Origin: Nostoc sp. NMS4
GTDB taxonomy: Bacteria; Cyanobacteriota; Cyanobacteriia; Cyanobacteriales; Nostocaceae
Length of the DNA: 57,824 nt
NCBI RefSeq assembly: GCF_017115095.1
Contig: NZ_JABXKI010000301.1
Coordinates: 1-57,824 of the forward strand
Reading direction: 5' to 3'
Shown: one piece after another, positions 53,046 through 57,824 of the stretch
Numbering within the stretch: position 1 is the first letter of the stretch
How the letters are laid out: each line of letters opens with the position of its first letter
Notes under the pieces: generated by a model
Seen by the model: only the letters and a program-made list of their open reading frames with translations
The model's database searches: none
Told to the model about the DNA's origin: nothing
Position numbers and translations under genes: made by a program

Positions 53046-53894
53046 TCAAGCACTCAAACTTTCACGAGTTGTTGTGCGGGTATAGGCGTTCCAAACGTCG
53101 AGTTCTGAATATGGACGACTGGAAAGCATGGCTTTAGTTGCTTCCGTGAGTCCTTGGGCAAGAGAAAAATCTGCCCCAGCAATACTTAGAAGATGCTCCA
53201 TCTCTGCATCACTAAGGTCAGTTGCTCGCAGGTCTGTATCCCGCAAATCGGCTCCAGTCAATCGAGCATTTCGCAAGCAAGCCCCTGTCAAGTAAGCTTT
53301 TGTCAAATCAGCACCACTCAAAGAAGCACCTTGCAAATTGGCTCCTGTCAAGTCAGCGCCACTCAGATAGGCTCCACGCAGATTAGCACCTTGTAAATCT
53401 GCATTTCGTAAAGAAGCTGTATTGAGAAAAGCACCATTGAGATTAGCACCCGGCCCTACCGCTCCAGAAGCTTTGTAGTTATACTCTTCAGGCCATTTCG
53501 TTTGTGAATCATAACGCGCTACTTGGAGTTTGGCTCCTTGCAAATTTGCGCCACTGAGATTTGCTTGTTGGAGATCGGCACGGTTTAAATAGGCTCCCTG
53601 CAAATCAGCCCCACTCAAATCGGCTCCTCGCAGATTAGCGCCTCGTAAATCAGCCCCACTCAAATCGACATTGCTCAAGACCACCTCACTGAGATCGGCT
53701 CCTAATAGCTTGGCTTTACTCAAGTTAGCTTGTCGGAAATCGACTTCCTTTAGATTGAATTGGTACAAATCTACCGAATCCACAGGGATTCCAGCTTTGA
53801 GGGCTGTTAAGATTTCTGGAGTTGGACTGGGGCGTTCGGCAAAGCCGTTGCCGTAGGCATCGCTTGTAATAAGTTGAATTTCACTATTTGTCAT
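53046..53894 (-). CDS. Pentapeptide-repeat protein
   Basis: 282 residues without signal peptide. After a 50-residue lead (QLITSDAYGNGFAERPSPTP) come about 30 A(D/N)LxG repeats (about residues 50-235; LSGADLRGANLRGADLSGAD), interrupted near 125-150 by LQVARYDSQTKWPEEYNYK, a common interruption in this family. The fold is a right-handed square beta helix. The C-terminus (SRPYSELDVWNAYTRTTT) is non-repetitive. Such cytoplasmic proteins are abundant in cyanobacteria, and most have no known function. It sits between phycobilisome genes but is read on the opposite strand from its neighbours. Confidence 0.88.
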   Translation of the reverse strand: MTNSEIQLITSDAYGNGFAERPSPTPEILTALKAGIPVDSVDLYQFNLKEVDFRQANLSKAKLLGADLSEVVLSNVDLSGADLRGANLRGADLSGADLQGAYLNRADLQQANLSGANLQGAKLQVARYDSQTKWPEEYNYKASGAVGPGANLNGAFLNTASLRNADLQGANLRGAYLSGADLTGANLQGASLSGADLTKAYLTGACLRNARLTGADLRDTDLRATDLSDAEMEHLLSIAGADFSLAQGLTEATKAMLSSRPYSELDVWNAYTRTTTRESLSA

Positions 53895-54008
53895 CAGCTG
53901 ATTAAAATATCACTTTTGGAGTTATTCTACACTTTAGCTAAATTAGAACTTCATCTCATCACTCAGTATTAATAACGCCAAAATTTGATAAAAGAGGTTT
54001 CAAAACAG

Positions 54009-54587
54009 ATGCATATAATACCGCCTTTGACAATGATCGACTTCTTCCGTAAGAGTGAAGGAACATGGTTTACAGAACGCTCCGTTCATCATTTTGACTC
54101 GGCGGCGGATGAGTCGGGTGAGTCAAATTTGATTATAAAAGTCATGGAAAATAACGATCCGAAAGTCCAAGAAGTTTGTAAAGCCCAAGGGATAGATCCT
54201 AGTAAAGCAACAGGCGGTGCTAGCTTTGCATGGCAAGCTAATCTAGATACCAGGCTACCAAATACCGATAATGCTGCGATTTTGGTGGATGTTCCCGACG
54301 AAACCAGGCGTTCTGGAAAACTGATCCGCAACCAAGGCTATGTTGAGAGTATTCCAGTTGTGAGCCGATATCGGTTTGCTGATGATGGAGTGCTGACGAT
54401 TGATACTGACTATGACAACAATCAAGGTCAGGAACGCTGTTGGTTTGTTACCGATGATTTTCGTGTCAGAGTCAGTACAGTCCGAATGATGAACGGAATC
54501 AACTTGATGACTTATTGTTCCGAGCGTCGCTGTGTTTCGCAAGAAGTCTTGGAGCAAATGATCGCTCGTAATCGTGCTACGCGTTAG
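54009..54587 (+). CDS. CpcS/CpcU/CpeU-family phycobiliprotein lyase (second S-type)
   Basis: 192 residues from ATG 54009; AGAGG lies about 12 bp before it. Alternatives are TTG 53985 and ATG 54033 (MIDFFRKSEGTWFTERSVHH), the last being the most conserved start by family alignment. S-type lyase features: GTWFTERSVHHFDSA, SFAWQANLDTRLPNTDNAAI, RNQGYVESIPVVSRYRFADD and ERCWFVTDDFRVRVSTVRMM. Clearly different from cpeS at 47824-48360. CpcU or CpeU is likely, but sequence alone does not settle which protein it chromophorylates. It precedes pebA by 182 bp on the same strand. Confidence 0.88.
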   Translation: MHIIPPLTMIDFFRKSEGTWFTERSVHHFDSAADESGESNLIIKVMENNDPKVQEVCKAQGIDPSKATGGASFAWQANLDTRLPNTDNAAILVDVPDETRRSGKLIRNQGYVESIPVVSRYRFADDGVLTIDTDYDNNQGQERCWFVTDDFRVRVSTVRMMNGINLMTYCSERRCVSQEVLEQMIARNRATR

Positions 54588-54769
54588 TGGGGACTGGGGA
54601 CTGGGGGGATGAGGGAGATGAGGGAGACAAGGGAGACAAGGGAGATAAACAAAACTCCTAACTCCTAACTCCTAACGCCCTATTAAGGAATGTTGCTTTG
54701 TTTCTCATAAATGAGACGTGCATGATCGCCATAACTTATTTTCATGCAAGGGTTAATAAATCATGCTCC
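54588..54769. repeat. G-rich and CTCCTAA short repeats before pebA
   Basis: GGGGACTGGGGACTGGGGGG, then GATGAGGGA and GACAAGGGA units, then CTCCTAA three times. Typical intergenic Nostoc repeats; the GACAAGGGA unit resembles the GACAAGGAG array inside pyrC. Confidence 0.85.
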
Positions 54770-55504
54770 ATGTATAAGCCTTTCCTGGAATTTTTAGAAA
54801 AAGAGCTATTTCAGCGATTTGATTTACAAAGTAGGGTTATTCCCCCTGGTTTGGAATTCAAAGTTAGCGATCGCGGCAGAAACCCAGCAACTATTCGCAG
54901 TTGGTGTCACCAATGTCAAGAGTTGCGGAAAATTCGCTATACCTACATTGATGCCGGGGAGAGTGCCCAAATTTTTAACAGCGTGGTTTATCCCAGTCAT
55001 CACTACGATTTACCTCTGTTAGGAATTGACTTTTTGTCCTTTGGTAAAGTCAAAAATCTGATTGTGCTAGACTTTCAGCCTTTATTTCAGGATGAGGATT
55101 ATCAAAAAAAATATATATTTCCGCTAAAATCTCTCCATGATAAATACCCGGATTTGGCGCAAAACTTAGAAATGAAGTTTTACGATGCCAATCAGTATTT
55201 TTCTAAATACCTATTGTTTGCCAAAACAGATCCTGAAACAGTGTCAACGCGAGTCTTTGCAGCTTTTCAGGATTATTTAAACTTGTATTGGCAAATGTTA
55301 GCAGATGCCGAACCGCTCCAAGACCCTGAAGATATCCAGAGGATTGTCAAAGTCCAAAAAGACTATGACCAATATAGTGCAGACCGCGATCCTGCATCTG
55401 GTTTGTTTAGCAGTTACTTTGGTCATGAATGGGCAGAGCGTTTCCTCCATGAATTCTTATTTGAAGATGCTGTTCCGTTAGCAGTTGGTGCCGGCAAAAG
55501 ATGA
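54770..55504 (+). CDS. pebA: 15,16-dihydrobiliverdin:ferredoxin oxidoreductase
   Basis: 244 residues from ATG 54770 ([20 protein letters not shown]), the normal length; the frame is open to 54698. PebA reduces biliverdin IXa to 15,16-dihydrobiliverdin with ferredoxin. Ferredoxin-dependent bilin reductase features: [57 protein letters not shown] and [10 protein letters not shown] at the end. It overlaps pebB by 4 bp, so the product can be handed on, as known for the PebA-PebB pair. Confidence 0.95.
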   Translation: MYKPFLEFLEKELFQRFDLQSRVIPPGLEFKVSDRGRNPATIRSWCHQCQELRKIRYTYIDAGESAQIFNSVVYPSHHYDLPLLGIDFLSFGKVKNLIVLDFQPLFQDEDYQKKYIFPLKSLHDKYPDLAQNLEMKFYDANQYFSKYLLFAKTDPETVSTRVFAAFQDYLNLYWQMLADAEPLQDPEDIQRIVKVQKDYDQYSADRDPASGLFSSYFGHEWAERFLHEFLFEDAVPLAVGAGKR

Positions 55505-56256
55505 CCGAAGTGACGCTTTATCAACCATTTCTCGATTATGCGATCGCCTATATGCGATCGCGTTTGGATTTACAGCCCTATCCTATCCCCACTGGGTTTG
55601 AGTCTAAGAGTGCTGTTGTGGGCAAGGGAAAGAATCAGGAAGAGGTTGTCACCACTAGTTATGCTTTTCAAACTTCAAAATTGCGGCAAATTCGTGCAGC
55701 TCATGTACAGGGTGGGAATTCGCTGCAAGTGCTGAATTTTGTGATTTTTCCCCGCCTCAACTACGATTTACCGTTTTTTGGGGCAGATTTGGTGACATTG
55801 CCCGGAGGACATCTAATTGCTTTGGATATGCAGCCCCTATTTCGAGACGATCTAGCATATCAGGCGAAATATACTGAACCAATTCTGCCCATTTTCCACG
55901 CCCATCAACAACATCTTTCTTGGGGAGGAGATTTCCCAGAAGAAGCACGTCCCTTTTTCTCTCCCGCTTTTCTGTGGACTCGTCCCCAAGAAACGGCTGT
56001 AGTAGAAACTCAGGTGTTTGCCGCTTTTAAAGACTATTTAAAAGCTTATCTCGATTTTGTGGAACAGGCCGAAGCTGTAACAGATTCCCAAAATTTAGCA
56101 GCCATTGAGCAAGCCCAACTGCGATACCTGCGATATCGGGCTGAAAAAGACCCAGCACGAGGAATGTTTAAACGCTTCTATGGTGCTGAATGGACTGAAG
56201 AGTATATCCACGGATTTTTATTTGACCTGGAGAGAAAATTAACAGCTATTAACTAG
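55501..56256 (+). CDS. pebB: Phycoerythrobilin:ferredoxin oxidoreductase
   Basis: 251 residues. PebB reduces 15,16-dihydrobiliverdin to phycoerythrobilin, the pigment that the lyases of this region attach. Features: [24 protein letters not shown] segment (here [20 protein letters not shown]), [36 protein letters not shown] and [20 protein letters not shown]. Starts in an ATGA overlap with pebA. A nested inverted-repeat element follows directly. Confidence 0.95.
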   Translation: MTEVTLYQPFLDYAIAYMRSRLDLQPYPIPTGFESKSAVVGKGKNQEEVVTTSYAFQTSKLRQIRAAHVQGGNSLQVLNFVIFPRLNYDLPFFGADLVTLPGGHLIALDMQPLFRDDLAYQAKYTEPILPIFHAHQQHLSWGGDFPEEARPFFSPAFLWTRPQETAVVETQVFAAFKDYLKAYLDFVEQAEAVTDSQNLAAIEQAQLRYLRYRAEKDPARGMFKRFYGAEWTEEYIHGFLFDLERKLTAIN

Positions 56257-56361
56257 TGGTCTGTCCCATTAATTTTGCGGGGCTGCTAGATCCCCGACTT
56301 CTTGAAGAAGTCGGGGATCTGAACACCACTAACCTCTCAAAACTTTTGGGACAGACTACTA
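56254..56361. repeat. 108-bp nested inverted-repeat element (MITE-like, TA flanks)
   Basis: Terminal arms TAGTGGTCTGTCCC and GGGACAGACTACTA, with TA at both ends, as expected for a TA target site (IS630/Tc1 type). Inside is a 15-bp perfect stem AGATCCCCGACTTCT/AGAAGTCGGGGATCT (56288-56320). No open frame. Confidence 0.85.
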
Positions 56362-56460
56362 GAGGCTTTTTGACCGCAATCAGTGCTGAGTAACTTGTTA
56401 CTGAAGACTCAATCCAAGTCACGTTAAACTTAACTGTACTTAAACTAGTTTGTCTTCATA

Positions 56461-57699
56461 ATGGTTTCCACCTTTCCCAATCCCGCTTCTGTTGACCTAT
56501 CTCGCATCCGACTTTCGATCCGCTCATTGCAACCGCAATTAGTAGAGTGGCGGCGGCGATTGCATCAACAACCAGAGTTGGGTTTTCAAGAAAAACTGAC
56601 TGCTGAGTTTGTATCACAAAAGCTGCAAGAATGGGCAATTGAACATAAAACTAGTATTGCCCACACTGGCATTGTTGCCACCATCAAAGGTGATAAACTC
56701 AGCACTCAGCACTCAGCACTCAGCACTGACAAAGTTTTAGCGATTCGCGCGGATATGGATGCTTTGCCAATCCAAGAACTCAACGAAGTGCCGTATAAAT
56801 CCCAGTATGATGGAGTGATGCACGCTTGTGGACATGATGGACATACAGCGATCGCTTTAGGTACAGCTTATTATCTCCAGCAGCATCGCCAAGACTTCTC
56901 CGGGATCGTGAAAATTATTTTTCAGCCAGCAGAAGAATCACCAGGAGGCGCAAAGCCGATGATTGAAGCTGGAGTTCTGAAAAATCCAGATGTTGACGCG
57001 ATTATTGGTTTGCACTTGTGGAATAATTTACCTTTGGGAACTGTGGGTGTGCGGGCTGGAGCGTTGATGGCAGCTGTAGAATGCTTTAACTGCACAATTT
57101 TGGGCAAAGGTGGACACGGCGCACTACCCCATCAAACTGTTGACTCTGTTGTTGTTGCTGCCCAAATCGTCAATGCTTTGCAAACCATTGTCGCTCGAAA
57201 TGTTAATCCGATTGATTCAGCAGTAGTGACAGTGGGTGAACTTCACGCTGGAACCAAACGCAATGTGATTGCTGATACCGCGAGAATGAGTGCGACAGTC
57301 AGGTATTTTAATCCTAGTTTGAAAGGCTTTTTCAAGGAGCGTGTCGAGCAGATTATTGCTGGAATTTGTCAGAGTCATGGTGCAAATTATGACTTAGAAT
57401 ATTGGTCACTTTATCCACCAGTAATTAATGATATTAAAATAGCAGAACTAGTGCGATCTGTAGCAGAAGAAGTGGTAGAAACTCCTCTGGGTATTGTGCC
57501 AGAATGCCAAACTATGGCTGCTGAAGATATGTCATTTTTCTTAGAAGAAGTTCCTGGTTGTTATTTCTTTTTGGGTTCTGCTAACGCCGCGAAAGGCTTA
57601 GCATATCCCCATCATCATCCCCGGTTTGATTTTGACGAAACCGCCTTGGGAATGGGTGTAGAAATATTTATTAGATGCGTGGAAAAGTACTTTGTTTAA
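56461..57699 (+). CDS. M20-family amidohydrolase (N-acyl amino acid / hippurate hydrolase type)
   Basis: 412 residues, M20D/peptidase-like. N-terminal WRRRLHQQPELGFQE, catalytic IRADMDALPIQE, metal-binding HACGHDGHTAIALG, the EE pair in IIFQPAEESPGGAKPM, and HLWNNLPLG, then the dimerisation domain (about 190-310) and MAAEDMSFFLEEVPGCYFFL with HHHPRFDFDE near the end. Such enzymes cut amide bonds of N-acyl amino acids; the exact substrate is unknown. Odd: between KGD and KVLAIRAD residues [10 protein letters not shown] are encoded by the heptamer (CAGCACT)4, a dispersed repeat. Start ATG 56461. Confidence 0.9.
   Translation: MVSTFPNPASVDLSRIRLSIRSLQPQLVEWRRRLHQQPELGFQEKLTAEFVSQKLQEWAIEHKTSIAHTGIVATIKGDKLSTQHSALSTDKVLAIRADMDALPIQELNEVPYKSQYDGVMHACGHDGHTAIALGTAYYLQQHRQDFSGIVKIIFQPAEESPGGAKPMIEAGVLKNPDVDAIIGLHLWNNLPLGTVGVRAGALMAAVECFNCTILGKGGHGALPHQTVDSVVVAAQIVNALQTIVARNVNPIDSAVVTVGELHAGTKRNVIADTARMSATVRYFNPSLKGFFKERVEQIIAGICQSHGANYDLEYWSLYPPVINDIKIAELVRSVAEEVVETPLGIVPECQTMAAEDMSFFLEEVPGCYFFLGSANAAKGLAYPHHHPRFDFDETALGMGVEIFIRCVEKYFV
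56699..56727 (+). repeat. Heptamer array (CAGCACT)4 inside a coding region
   Basis: Four perfect 7-bp units, same repeat family as the arrays around atpA (21302, 22882). Here it lies within the M20 hydrolase. Because 7 is not a multiple of 3, gain or loss of one unit would break the frame. Confidence 0.9.
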
Positions 57700-57824
57700 A
57701 TTTCAAAAATCGGGTAATCATATTTATTAAATCCGTTAGCATCGAGTGATATAATTTCCGGCAGCATCCCAAATGTGCAAAAACCTTGATAGCCCTCATC
57801 CCCTAACCCCTTCTCCCAAACATG
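57700..57824. other. Window end, intergenic
   Basis: About 125 bp after the amidohydrolase. It ends in CCCTCATCCCCTAACCCC, a common Nostoc intergenic repeat. No gene visible. Confidence 0.4.

Overview
This window comes from a filamentous, phycoerythrin-making cyanobacterium of the Nostoc type. The evidence is the dense HIP1 octamer (GCGATCGC), the split dnaE gene ending in an N-intein half close to the Nostoc punctiforme one, the cyanobacterial atp operon order with a duplicated b-type subunit (b'), PetL, paired flavodiiron proteins, tmRNA with a cyanobacterial tag, and a phycobilisome/phycoerythrobilin gene set. Intergenic DNA is rich in Nostoc-style short tandem repeats and palindromes. Everything here is read from sequence and from memory of families; no database search was run.

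Layout. 1-1004: 3' part of a dihydroorotase gene. 1071-12402: a two-component signalling island with a hybrid regulator-kinase, a lone receiver and a CBS/PAS/GAF kinase on the minus strand, then a giant hybrid kinase and a receiver-kinase on the plus strand. 12775-13237: HicAB toxin-antitoxin. 13763-15542: small secreted or unknown proteins. 15929-17325: aroB and the tiny petL. 17557-23995: ATP synthase genes I-a-c-b'-b-delta-alpha-gamma, ending at a hairpin terminator. 24169-25352: YefM/YoeB toxin-antitoxin and a Uma2-family nuclease. 25446-25833: ssrA (tmRNA), followed by an IS630 remnant. 27445-31016: flavodiiron pair (canonical Flv3-type, then non-canonical Flv1-type). 31413-38583: a small ORF, a dicarboxylate/amino-acid symporter, dnaE-N with its intein half, a structured-repeat block with an IS200-like Y1 transposase, and an RqcH-like NFACT protein. 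39067-44870: glycosyltransferase, cyclic-nucleotide-binding protein, Lin0512 protein, a hypothetical, a polysaccharide deacetylase and a GAF-GGDEF diguanylate cyclase.

45219-56256 is a phycoerythrin assembly region. Minus strand: linker cpeC, a second CpcD-domain linker, lyases cpeS and cpeT, activator cpeR, and an unusual coiled-coil linker; upstream lies an orphan phycobiliprotein-like gene. Plus strand: a HEAT-repeat protein, a second CpcS/U-type lyase, and pebA-pebB, which make phycoerythrobilin. Together these genes make the bilin, attach it, and assemble the rods. The phycoerythrin subunit genes cpeB/cpeA are not in the window. The window ends with an M20 amidohydrolase.

The most striking signals are (i) two identical 132-bp inverted-repeat elements plus a 24-bp tandem array just upstream of a lone Y1 (HUH) transposase, directly after the split dnaE half; (ii) repeated intrusion of dispersed intergenic repeats into coding sequence in frame (pyrC, the giant kinase twice, the M20 hydrolase); (iii) a tandem hairpin array inside the atp operon and inverted heptamer arrays flanking atpA; and (iv) a phycobilisome linker with a duplicated coiled-coil tail.
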